5,846 nt of DNA from Acidimicrobiia bacterium. GTDB taxonomy: Bacteria > Actinomycetota > Acidimicrobiia > Spongiisociales > ZC4RG35. The translations under genes were made by a program, and so were the position numbers. The notes under the pieces were generated by a model, which was given only the letters and a program-made list of their open reading frames with translations, did no database searches and was not told the DNA's origin. The DNA lies in NCBI GenBank assembly GCA_025929005.1, contig JAICND010000112.1, positions 1 through 5,846 on the forward strand, written 5' to 3'. Each line of letters opens with the position of its first letter. The first letter of the stretch is position 1. Shown here in pieces: positions 1-5,846 of the stretch.

Positions 1-265
1 TCCCCAGCATCTCGAAAAACGAAAGGTGGCGATGGGTGGTCCCGATTATGTCGATGTCAATCGTGCGAACACATTTTTGGACTGACACGGCCCGTTCAAA
101 CGGAGGTGCCTGCTCCCCCAGGAAGTACGGCTTGAACGGCACCATTCCCGCATTGGTCAAGAGCAACGTCGGGTCGTTGGGTATGACTGAAGCCGACGGC
201 CGGCACACGTGTCCGCGTTTAGAGAAGAAGTCGATGAATGTGCGGCGAAGCTGATCGGCCTCCAT
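1..265 (-). CDS. alaS: Alanyl-tRNA synthetase, N-terminal fragment (cut by window edge)
   Basis: This is the start of the cytoplasmic class II enzyme that attaches alanine to tRNA-Ala. The first 88 residues are visible, reading MEADQLRRTFIDFF at the start, and the gene continues past base 1. Recognisable AlaRS landmarks are NDPTLLLTNAGM at residues 30-41, PFKPYFLGE at 43-51, SVQKCVRT at 61-68 and the FFEMLG end of the catalytic entry region at 83-88. The VPFKPYFLG and SVQKCVRT wording is what I know from actinobacterial AlaRS. The ATG at 265-263 is chosen because an in-frame TGA lies shortly upstream and the protein begins at the usual family position. No Shine-Dalgarno sequence is visible before it. 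It follows the small membrane-protein gene by 24 bases in the same direction and is probably co-transcribed with it. Nothing looks broken in the visible part. Editing and C-Ala domains lie outside the window. Confidence 0.96.
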   Translation of the reverse strand, partial: MEADQLRRTFIDFFSKRGHVCRPSASVIPNDPTLLLTNAGMVPFKPYFLGEQAPPFERAVSVQKCVRTIDIDIIGTTHRHLSFFEMLG

Positions 266-289
266 GGGAACCGTCAGGTTACAGACGGG

Positions 290-472
290 TCAGAGGGTGA
301 CCCGGCTGGATTTCGGCCGCACCGCTCTGGAGAGCAATCCGAGGGCATCGGCGGCCGTGGCGACAGCGGAGGATCGAAGATCTGCAGTCGTGGGACGCCT
401 GCGCAAAGCCCGCACAGTGACGATGCCACCCGCCACGAGCCCCACCACGAACCACCACAGTCGATCGAGCAT
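290..472 (-). CDS. Small single-pass membrane protein between rarA and alaS (possibly DUF6167-like)
   Basis: This encodes a 60-residue protein of unknown function. Residues 5-23 (LWWFVVGLVAGGIVTVRAL) form one probable membrane helix. It is followed at once by the basic cluster RRRP, so the positive-inside rule puts the C-terminus in the cytoplasm. Residues 28-60 are alanine-rich and weakly amphipathic (ATAADALGLLSRAV). Many actinobacteria carry a small protein with a WF…G…AG helix and an AAD stretch just upstream of alaS (annotated DUF6167 in Streptomyces, as I recall). Position and pattern fit that family, although this copy is short. The ATG lies 9 bases after the rarA stop and the TGA lies 24 bases before alaS, so it fits neatly into the operon. 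No Shine-Dalgarno sequence is visible. The call as a real gene rests on spacing, the membrane segment and synteny. The family assignment is tentative. Confidence 0.72.
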   Translation of the reverse strand: MLDRLWWFVVGLVAGGIVTVRALRRRPTTADLRSSAVATAADALGLLSRAVRPKSSRVTL

Positions 473-481
473 GAACGGAGA

Positions 482-1789
482 TTAGGGGCGCTTCTTCCCG
501 AGGATCCGATCCGCCGCCGCTTGTCGTTCAGCTATCGCTGACTCGGTACCGCGCTGCCCTGGCTGGTACAGAATTCTGGGTTCGATTCCATCGGGCCAGT
601 ACCGCTGATTCACCACACCCGCCGGATCATCATGGGGGTACTTGTACCCCCTGGCCCCTGACGATCGCAATGCCAGCGGAACTCGGGGCGAGTCGGCGCC
701 CGCCACGGCCTCACGGGCCTGTCCGATTGCCCGGGCCACGGAGTTCGACTTGGTGGCGGTCGCCAGATAGATCGCAGCTTCGGAAAGGTTGTAGGTCGCC
801 TCGGGCAGGCCAACCAGCGCGAGCGCCTGCGCCGCGGCCACGGCCACCACCAGCGCTTGCGGGTCAGCCAGCCCTACATCCTCGGAAGCGAACACCACCA
901 TGCGTCGGGCGATGAACTCGGGGTCTTCACCCGCTTCGATCATCAGGTGGAGCCAGAAGAGGGCTGCATCGGGGTCGGAACCACGCATGCTCTTGATGAA
1001 CGCGGAGATGACGTCATAGTGGGCATCGCCCACCCGGTCGTACCTGATGATCCTCCGCTGGAGGGCCTCTTCGATGTCACTGCTCTCGATGGCAGGGCTC
1101 TCATTGGCTTGCGCCAAAGTCGCTGCCACCTCGAGAGCATTGAGCGCAAGACGGGCATCGCCGCCGGTCCGTCCGGCCAGCTCGGCTCTGGTTTCTGCCG
1201 ACATCGTCAGGCCGGAACTGCCCAATCCCCGTTCGGTGTCGGCGAGCGCCCGCTCGATCAGTGTCTCGATATCGGTCGGGGCCAACGGTTCGAGGCGGAT
1301 CAAGCTCGAACGCGAAATGAGGGGCGAGTTCACCTCGTAGAAGGGATTCTCGGTGGTGGCACCGATCAATATGAGGGTGCCGTCCTCCACACCGGGGAGC
1401 AACGCGTCCTGTTGATTCTTGGCGAAGCGGTGGATCTCGTCGAGGAATAGGACGGTGCGCCTCTCGTCGGTCTCAAGCCGGTGCCGGGCGCGGGCAAGGA
1501 CCTCGCGGATGTCCTTGACCCCGGCCGAGGTGGCGGACAGTGTCTCGAAAGCTGCGGACGTGTAGTCGGCTACCAGCCGGGCAAGTGTTGTCTTGCCTGT
1601 CCCGGGTGGCCCGAAAAGGATCATCGACATGGGTTTTCCCTGCTCGATGGTCCGTCGAAAAGCCGTTCCAGCTCCAACCAACTTGGTCTGGCCAACTACC
1701 TCCTCGAGCGTGCGCGGCCGCATCCGGGTGGCCAGGGGTGCGACCGCCGCGAGAGCTTGCTCCGTCCTAGACGAAAAGAGATCGGTCAC
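482..1789 (-). CDS. rarA: Replication-associated recombination protein A (RarA/MgsA), AAA+ ATPase
   Basis: RarA (MgsA; relative of eukaryotic WRNIP1/Mgs1) is a homotetrameric AAA+ ATPase in the clamp-loader clade that acts at stalled or gapped replication forks. This 435-residue protein is full length for the family. Visible motifs: Walker A GPPGTGKT at 60-67, Walker B LFLDEIH at 114-120, sensor 1 GATTEN at 143-148, the arginine-finger region SPLISRSS at 155-162 (R160), and sensor 2 GDARLALN at 210-217. The C-terminal oligomerisation region runs from about 250 to 430, with SEDVGLADP at 302-310 and YKYPHD at 382-387. The start is a GTG whose first bases overlap the aspS TGA (GTGA), and the product begins MTDLFSS, a normal RarA N-terminus. 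The DLF near the N-terminus loosely resembles a sliding-clamp-binding peptide, but this is too weak to claim. The stop is TAA at 484-482. All catalytic residues appear intact, so it should be functional. In M. tuberculosis the orthologue (Rv2559c) also lies between aspS and alaS. Confidence 0.97.
   Translation of the reverse strand: MTDLFSSRTEQALAAVAPLATRMRPRTLEEVVGQTKLVGAGTAFRRTIEQGKPMSMILFGPPGTGKTTLARLVADYTSAAFETLSATSAGVKDIREVLARARHRLETDERRTVLFLDEIHRFAKNQQDALLPGVEDGTLILIGATTENPFYEVNSPLISRSSLIRLEPLAPTDIETLIERALADTERGLGSSGLTMSAETRAELAGRTGGDARLALNALEVAATLAQANESPAIESSDIEEALQRRIIRYDRVGDAHYDVISAFIKSMRGSDPDAALFWLHLMIEAGEDPEFIARRMVVFASEDVGLADPQALVVAVAAAQALALVGLPEATYNLSEAAIYLATATKSNSVARAIGQAREAVAGADSPRVPLALRSSGARGYKYPHDDPAGVVNQRYWPDGIEPRILYQPGQRGTESAIAERQAAADRILGKKRP
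1786..1789 (-). other. aspS stop / rarA start overlap (GTGA)
   Basis: The same GTGA arrangement joins aspS to rarA. The bases just before it (GAGAA) touch the GTG and are too close to act as a normal ribosome-binding site. Translation of rarA therefore probably depends on ribosomes finishing aspS. Confidence 0.9.
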
Positions 1790-3525
1790 TTCTCACGTCT
1801 CACGTCGAGCCTGAGACCGACCTCCTGGAGTTGGGCCGGCTCCACCTCGGTCGGCGCCTCAGTTAGCGGATCGAACCCACTCTGGGTCTTGGGGAACGGG
1901 ATCACCTCCCGGATGTTGATCTCCTGCTGCAGCACCATAACCAACCTGTCGATGCCGAAAGCGAAACCTCCGTGGGGCGGGGTCCCGTACCGGAGCGCTT
2001 TGAGAAACCAGCCAAAACGCGACTCTTGTTCAGCTTGCGAGATCCCCAGAATCTCGAAGACCTGACTCTGGACGTTTGGGTCGTGGATCCTGATGGAGCC
2101 CGAGCCGAGCTCAACGCCGTTTACGACCACGTCATACGCCCTCGACAGTGCCTGCAACGGGGAGGAGGCCATCACCGCGACATCCTGCGGCGACGTGAAG
2201 GGATGGTGAAGGAAGGTCAAACCACCCTCACCCTCTTCGAACATCGGAAAGTCGGTCACCCAAAGGAACTTCAGTTCCTCATGACCGCTCGGCCGGCCCA
2301 GCTGAAGCCGCAAAGCCCCCAACACACTGACGGCCGTTCTCCACTGGTCTGCGACTAGAAGGAGGACGTCGCCCGGCTTTGCCTGTAGACGTTCTGCAAT
2401 CGCCGACGACTCGCCTTCGGACAGAAACTTGGCAACGGGCGATCGCAAAGACCCGTCTGGTTCGACCACCATCCAGACAAGCCCCTTGGCGCCGAGCCGC
2501 TTGGCGTCATCGACCAAAGCATCGGCCGCCGAGCGCGCCAGCTCCCGCCCACCGGTGTTGATGCCCCGCACTACGCCACCAGCATTAACAACACCTGCAA
2601 AACCGCGGAACTCACTGGCCCGAAACTCATCGGTCAGGTCGACGATCTCCATCCCGAAGCGGGTGTCGGGTTTGTCCACCCCGTAACGGTCCATCGATTC
2701 TTGCCAGGTCATCCTGGGAAACGGACACGGAATGTCCACCCCGCGCAGGTCCCGCACGGCAGCTACGAGAGTCGCCTCGATGTTCTCCTGGACGGATTCT
2801 TCATCCCAGAAGGCGCCCTCAAGGTCGAGCTGGGTGAACTCCAGTTGGCGATCAGAACGGAAGTCTTCGTCGCGGTAACAGCGGGCGATCTGGAAGTAGC
2901 GCTCCACTCCCGAAATCATCAGCAACTGCTTGAAGAGCTGCGGGGACTGAGGCAGGGCGTAAAACGCTCCTGGCCGCAGCCGGCTCGGCACCAGCATGTC
3001 TCTGGCACCTTCCGGAGTCGAACTGACCAGCGTCGGAGTCTCGATCTCCAGGAACCCCCGCTCGTCGAGAGTGCGGCGGATGGCGGCCACCGCCTTTGAC
3101 CTGGCGCGCAGATTCGCTGCCATCCGCGGCCGGCGCAGATCGAGATAGCGATACTCGAGTCTGGTCTGCTCGTCGATCTCGACCCGATCGTCGATCATGA
3201 AGGGAATGGGCTCGGCCGGGCTCAGCAGCTCAATGATGGTGACCACTACCTCAAAGGCGCCCGTCGCCAGATCGTTGTTGACTGTCCCTTCCGGTCGGGG
3301 GCGCACTACTCCGTCGACAGCGATACACGCCTCCATCCGCAGGTCCGCCGCAATGGGAAGCTGCGCAGGGTCGGCAACGACTTGAACCACCCCGGAAGCG
3401 TCGCGCAGATCGATGAAGGTGACACCGCCATGGTCGCGCCGGCGCGCCACCCAACCCGCCAATCGCACCTGTTGGCCCTCGAGACCGATGGTCTCGATAG
3501 CGTGATGAGTCCTGACCTTGTTCAC
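1786..3525 (-). CDS. aspS: Aspartyl-tRNA synthetase, bacterial type, probably non-discriminating (Asp/Asn)
   Basis: This class IIb synthetase charges tRNA with aspartate in the cytoplasm. The 579-residue product has the full bacterial layout: an N-terminal OB-fold anticodon-binding domain (about 15-105), the catalytic core with flipping loop STPEGARD at 169-176, motif 2 RCYRDEDFRSDRQ at 215-227 (invariant R218), a bacterial GAD insertion at roughly 280-410, and motif 3 GIDRL at 524-528 (R527). Its anticodon-domain residues RDHGG (H32) and RPEGTVN (G80) match those of non-discriminating enzymes such as Pseudomonas aeruginosa and Mycobacterium. The discriminating E. coli enzyme has RDLG and a lysine instead. 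I therefore infer that it also makes Asp-tRNA-Asn, which GatCAB would amidate. The start is GTG at 3525-3523, overlapping the hisS TGA as GTGA. A weak GGGCGGAT lies 3 bases upstream of it (3536-3529). Its own TGA overlaps the rarA GTG in the same way. Confidence 0.98.
   Translation of the reverse strand: MNKVRTHHAIETIGLEGQQVRLAGWVARRRDHGGVTFIDLRDASGVVQVVADPAQLPIAADLRMEACIAVDGVVRPRPEGTVNNDLATGAFEVVVTIIELLSPAEPIPFMIDDRVEIDEQTRLEYRYLDLRRPRMAANLRARSKAVAAIRRTLDERGFLEIETPTLVSSTPEGARDMLVPSRLRPGAFYALPQSPQLFKQLLMISGVERYFQIARCYRDEDFRSDRQLEFTQLDLEGAFWDEESVQENIEATLVAAVRDLRGVDIPCPFPRMTWQESMDRYGVDKPDTRFGMEIVDLTDEFRASEFRGFAGVVNAGGVVRGINTGGRELARSAADALVDDAKRLGAKGLVWMVVEPDGSLRSPVAKFLSEGESSAIAERLQAKPGDVLLLVADQWRTAVSVLGALRLQLGRPSGHEELKFLWVTDFPMFEEGEGGLTFLHHPFTSPQDVAVMASSPLQALSRAYDVVVNGVELGSGSIRIHDPNVQSQVFEILGISQAEQESRFGWFLKALRYGTPPHGGFAFGIDRLVMVLQQEINIREVIPFPKTQSGFDPLTEAPTEVEPAQLQEVGLRLDVRREK
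3522..3525 (-). other. hisS stop / aspS start overlap (GTGA)
   Basis: The bases read GTGA on the minus strand: GTG starts aspS and TGA ends hisS. Such four-base overlaps usually let a terminating ribosome restart on the next gene, so the two synthetases are probably translated in linked amounts. The overlap is seen directly; the coupling is inferred. Confidence 0.9.
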
Positions 3526-4865
3526 AAGATCCGCCCAACGGTCGCAGCCAGATCCGACGTAGGTATCTCTACTTGTGTCTTGGTGAGAAGGTTGCGGAGT
3601 TGCAGCGTCCCGCGCTGGCGCTCGTCTTCGCCCGCTATCACCACCAGTGGAATCCCCGCCTTGTCAGCGTACTTCAGCTGACGGGAGAGCTTTCCTGTGG
3701 TCATCGTCATCTCGGTGTTGTACCCGGCAGTGCGAAGAACCGAGGCCAGCGCCAGAGACGTCGAAAGACCGTCGTCATCGATGAGTGTTACGAGAACCTG
3801 GACGTTGCTTGCGGACCCGACCAGCCCCAGGTCGCGAAGCTGATCGAAGAGCCGTGTAAAGCCGATCGAGATTCCAACGCCGGGAAGGCGCGACTTGCTG
3901 TAGAGGCTGGCGAGGTCGTCATAGCGCCCCCCCGAACAAACGCTGCCAAGCTCCTCATGACCGTCCAGCGTTGTCTCGTAGACCGTGCCTGTGTAGTAGT
4001 CGAGACCCCGGGCGATGGAGAGATCAACGGCGATTCGGTTGGGATCGGTGCCTTGCATCTCGATCATCGAGAGGACCGACAGCAGTTCGTCCCTCCCCTG
4101 GCTCATGGCGTCGTTGGCGGCTGGCAAGGCCTTGAGCATCTCCGCCGCAGCGATACCTTTGAGGGGTCCAGGACCGGCCATGGTCAGGAGACGGTCGACG
4201 ACCGTGGCCGCCATTCCTCGGGCCGCAAGCGCACGTGCCACCGCGTCGATCCCGTCCCGATCGAGCTTGTCGAGCTCGCGCAAGACATGCCCCTGGAGAT
4301 CAGCGCTTTCTACGCCGAGCTCGCTCAGCAATCCTCGCAGTAGTCGGCGGTTGTTGAGACGAATGGTGAAGTTGCCGATGTCGAGCCGCGTAAACAATTC
4401 TGAAATGATGGCGGGCATTTCCGCGTCATACCGGATCGACAACGAGTCGCGGTCGACGACGTCGATGTCGCACTGGATGAACTCACGAAAGCGGCCGCGC
4501 TGAGGAGCCTCGCCCCGCCAGACCGGCTGAATCTGATATCGCCGGAAGGGAAAGTTCAGCTGTCCTTCGTGTTCTGCCACATAGCGAGCCAGGGGAACCG
4601 TCAGATCGAACCGCAGCGCCAGGTCGGGCTCGTGGCCCTGGGCGCGAGCTCCGGTCGACTGGGCTAGATAGACCTGGCGCTCTGTATCACCACCAGTCTT
4701 GGTCAGCAAGACTTCGGTGAGTTCCAGCGCCGGGGTGCTGATAGGGAGAAACCCGAAGCTCTCAAACACCTGGCGGATTGTGTCCAGCATCTTCTGCATC
4801 GCGACCTGGTCGCGGGGAAGCAACTCGAGAACGCCAGGCATTTTGCGTGGAACCACTGTGGGCAC
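3522..4865 (-). CDS. hisS: Histidyl-tRNA synthetase, eukaryote/archaea-like subtype
   Basis: This class II synthetase charges tRNA-His. From GTG 4865 it gives 447 residues, slightly longer than the roughly 420-430 of typical bacterial HisRS. Visible motifs: LRFDLTVPLARY at 84-95 (bacterial enzymes usually have LRPEGT here), motif 2 RYQIQPVWRGEAPQRGRF at 109-126 (R117), QCDID at 131-135, the histidine-binding ARGLDYYTG at 285-293 (R286), SGGRYDDL at 311-318, motif 3 GISIGFTRL at 331-339 (R338), and a C-terminal anticodon-binding domain from about 355. The insertion region (NNRRLL at 171-176, LDKLDRDG near 198-205) resembles eukaryotic HisRS. The start is uncertain: the frame stays open to TTG 4979, but that stretch overlaps the conserved tail of the upstream hydrolase. 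GTG 4865, GTG 4856 and ATG 4841 are alternatives and none has a Shine-Dalgarno sequence. I chose 4865 because it lies 22 bases after the upstream stop and keeps the N-terminal PRKMPGVLELLP strand. Its TGA overlaps the aspS start. Confidence 0.95.
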   Translation of the reverse strand: MPTVVPRKMPGVLELLPRDQVAMQKMLDTIRQVFESFGFLPISTPALELTEVLLTKTGGDTERQVYLAQSTGARAQGHEPDLALRFDLTVPLARYVAEHEGQLNFPFRRYQIQPVWRGEAPQRGRFREFIQCDIDVVDRDSLSIRYDAEMPAIISELFTRLDIGNFTIRLNNRRLLRGLLSELGVESADLQGHVLRELDKLDRDGIDAVARALAARGMAATVVDRLLTMAGPGPLKGIAAAEMLKALPAANDAMSQGRDELLSVLSMIEMQGTDPNRIAVDLSIARGLDYYTGTVYETTLDGHEELGSVCSGGRYDDLASLYSKSRLPGVGISIGFTRLFDQLRDLGLVGSASNVQVLVTLIDDDGLSTSLALASVLRTAGYNTEMTMTTGKLSRQLKYADKAGIPLVVIAGEDERQRGTLQLRNLLTKTQVEIPTSDLAATVGRIL

Positions 4866-4887
4866 AGGACCGTCGAGGGTAATGGGG

Positions 4888-5532
4888 TCAGAGCCCGACC
4901 AAGAAGGGATTGCGCCGCCGTTCACGCCCGATCGTTGTCTCGGGGCCGTGCCCGGGGAGGACACGGATTTGGTCGTCAAGGGTCAGGACTTCTTTCACCA
5001 TCGAGTCCACCAGCTGCTCCCAGTTGCCACCCGGGAGATCCACCCTCCCGACCGATCCAGCGAAAAGTTGATCGCCGGAGAACAAGACACCCTCCTGCGG
5101 CAGATAGAAGCAGCAATGCCCGGGGGTGTGGCCCGGGGTGTGACGCACCTCAATCTCGAGCCCCCCGATCTTGATGATCATCTGGTGCTCGAGCGACTCC
5201 AGCTTCTCGGGTGGTTGGTAGTCACCTCCTGGCGCCATTCCGAACAGTGATCGAAGCTGCCGCCCCGGGTCGAGCGTAAGGAAGTCATCGTCTCGATGGA
5301 CGTACACCGTGGCCCCGGTCGAACGGTTGAACGGGCCTGCCCCACCCATGTGGTCGATGTGCCCGTGAGACAGCAACAGGGCCGCCGGGATGACATTGTG
5401 CTCCCTCACCATCTCGGTGAGGGCATCGGGCTCGGGCGGAGCATCGATCAAAACCGCCGGTCCTCCCGACTCTGCGGCCAATACGTAGCAGTTGGTCTGG
5501 GCGAGCCACAGGGGCCGGCTAGCGATGATCAT
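4888..5532 (-). CDS. Metallo-beta-lactamase-fold hydrolase, glyoxalase II-like
   Basis: This is a 214-residue cytoplasmic hydrolase with the complete dinuclear metal site of the glyoxalase II branch. The metal ligands are the SHGHIDH motif at 55-61 (H56, H58, D60, H61), TPGHTPGH at 132-139 (H135), the bridging aspartate in SGDQLF (D154) and LPGHG at 192-196 (H195). It ends with TIGRERRRNPFL, a tail common in small bacterial members. Most of the family hydrolyses thioesters or related bonds. True glyoxalase II activity on lactoylglutathione is doubtful because actinobacteria generally lack glutathione, so the substrate is unknown. It has no signal peptide and no membrane segment. The ATG at 5532 lies 3 bases after the relA stop and has no Shine-Dalgarno sequence. 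M. tuberculosis Rv2581c occupies the same place next to hisS, so this neighbourhood appears conserved, though its meaning is not known. Confidence 0.93.
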   Translation of the reverse strand: MIIASRPLWLAQTNCYVLAAESGGPAVLIDAPPEPDALTEMVREHNVIPAALLLSHGHIDHMGGAGPFNRSTGATVYVHRDDDFLTLDPGRQLRSLFGMAPGGDYQPPEKLESLEHQMIIKIGGLEIEVRHTPGHTPGHCCFYLPQEGVLFSGDQLFAGSVGRVDLPGGNWEQLVDSMVKEVLTLDDQIRVLPGHGPETTIGRERRRNPFLVGL

Positions 5533-5535
5533 CGA

Positions 5536-5846
5536 TCAACTATCGGAAGGCTCAGTAACGAGCCGGTAAGCGGCAAAAGCGCCGTCGACCCCACGGAGAT
5601 CGGCCAACAGCCTCGGTAATTGGGCCGGGTCCGAGAGCTCGACTTCGTATCTCAAGACAGCAACGCGGTCCCGGCCGGTCACCGAGGAAGAGGCCGTGAT
5701 GTTCCCACCGAGGTCCGAGATGACGGCCGTGACATCTCGCAGGAGACGGGTCCGATCGAGCGCCTCCACCTGAACCCAGACGGTGAAGATTCCCACTCGA
5801 TCCGGAGGCCACGACACTTCGACCATCCGCTCGCGCCGCTCGGCCA
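5536..5846 (-). CDS. relA: (p)ppGpp synthetase/hydrolase RelA/SpoT, C-terminal ACT domain (cut by window edge)
   Basis: Only the last 102 residues are in the window, and the gene continues beyond base 5846. They begin AERRERMVEVSW, the linker that precedes the final ACT domain in long RelA/SpoT proteins. The ACT domain follows, with VQVEALDRTRLLRDVT (start of strand 1 and helix 1), LGGNITASSS, RVAVLRYEVEL and the closing helix up to AAYRL. The VEVSW … VEALDR.RLL.DVT pattern matches what I recall of the M. tuberculosis Rel C-terminus. The whole protein makes and degrades the alarmone (p)ppGpp when uncharged tRNA reaches the ribosome. The ACT domain is regulatory and contacts the ribosome and tRNA or binds amino acids. 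An internal ATG at 5826 could suggest a free-standing 96-residue ACT protein, but the open frame upstream reads like RelA linker. The TGA lies 3 bases before the hydrolase start. Synthetase and hydrolase domains cannot be judged from here. Confidence 0.92.
   Translation of the reverse strand, partial: AERRERMVEVSWPPDRVGIFTVWVQVEALDRTRLLRDVTAVISDLGGNITASSSVTGRDRVAVLRYEVELSDPAQLPRLLADLRGVDGAFAAYRLVTEPSDS

Noticed and set aside
266..289. Possible regulatory leader or T-box before alaS
   Set aside because: Only 24 bases separate the genes, with no stem-loop or T-box signature; too short to hold a riboregulator.
209..541. 110-residue plus-strand frame near the left end
   Set aside because: It is antisense to the alaS start, the small membrane protein and the rarA end, and its product is arginine/proline/glycine-rich filler typical of a shadow frame.
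857..1450. 197-residue open frame on the plus strand
   Set aside because: It lies wholly opposite rarA, whose AAA+ motifs are unmistakable. The plus-strand product shows no recognisable domain and is a by-product of GC-rich codon use.
1481..2065. 194-residue plus-strand frame spanning the aspS/rarA junction
   Set aside because: It overlaps conserved coding sequence of both genes on the opposite strand and shows no motif; it is a shadow frame.
3573..4343. 256-residue open frame on the plus strand
   Set aside because: It is antisense to the HisRS catalytic and anticodon regions, has no family-like motifs and has no gene-like spacing to any neighbour.
5116..5142. Short near-repeat of CCCGGGGGTGTG / CCCGGGGTGTG
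   Set aside because: It is explained by the codons of the metal-binding TPGHTPGH motif of the hydrolase, so it is not a regulatory repeat.
5536..5826. Free-standing 96-residue ACT-domain protein starting at ATG 5826
   Set aside because: The frame stays open to the window edge and the upstream codons (AERRER) read like the RelA linker, so it is the tail of a longer gene.

Overview
The window is a tightly packed, single-strand piece of bacterial core chromosome. Every gene I can support lies on the minus strand, so transcription runs from high to low coordinates. The DNA is GC-rich (roughly 60 % by eye). The gene order relA – metallo-beta-lactamase-fold hydrolase – hisS – aspS – rarA – small membrane protein – alaS is typical of Actinomycetota. 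From memory, Mycobacterium tuberculosis has the same genes in the same order and orientation, but with extra genes between them (for example ppiB after relA). The AlaRS, RelA-tail and AspRS sequences also look actinobacterial. A less-studied actinobacterial class such as Acidimicrobiia is a reasonable guess, but the sequence does not prove it.

Layout in transcription order: 5846-5536 is the C-terminal ACT-domain end of RelA/SpoT, cut by the window edge. 5532-4888 is a glyoxalase II-like hydrolase. 4865-3522 is histidyl-tRNA synthetase. 3525-1786 is aspartyl-tRNA synthetase. 1789-482 is the RarA/MgsA AAA+ ATPase. 472-290 is a 60-residue single-pass membrane protein. 265-1 is the N-terminus of alanyl-tRNA synthetase, cut by the other window edge. 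Intergenic gaps are 3, 22, -4, -4, 9 and 24 bases, so there is almost no non-coding DNA. I see no room for internal promoters or terminators and no RNA genes, repeats, CRISPR or mobile elements.

The genes form a housekeeping set: three tRNA-charging enzymes, the alarmone enzyme that responds to uncharged tRNA, and a replication-fork maintenance ATPase. The tight spacing suggests one transcript with coupled translation. This would keep charging capacity and stringent-response capacity in step, but that is inference.

I do not see a new biological system here. The points most worth a second look are: (1) a HisRS of the eukaryote/archaea-like type in the usual actinobacterial hisS position, with EAPQ instead of ERPQ in motif 2; (2) an AspRS with the residues expected of a non-discriminating enzyme that also charges tRNA-Asn; (3) GTGA stop/start overlaps joining hisS-aspS-rarA, with almost no Shine-Dalgarno sequences anywhere; and (4) the small membrane protein between rarA and alaS.
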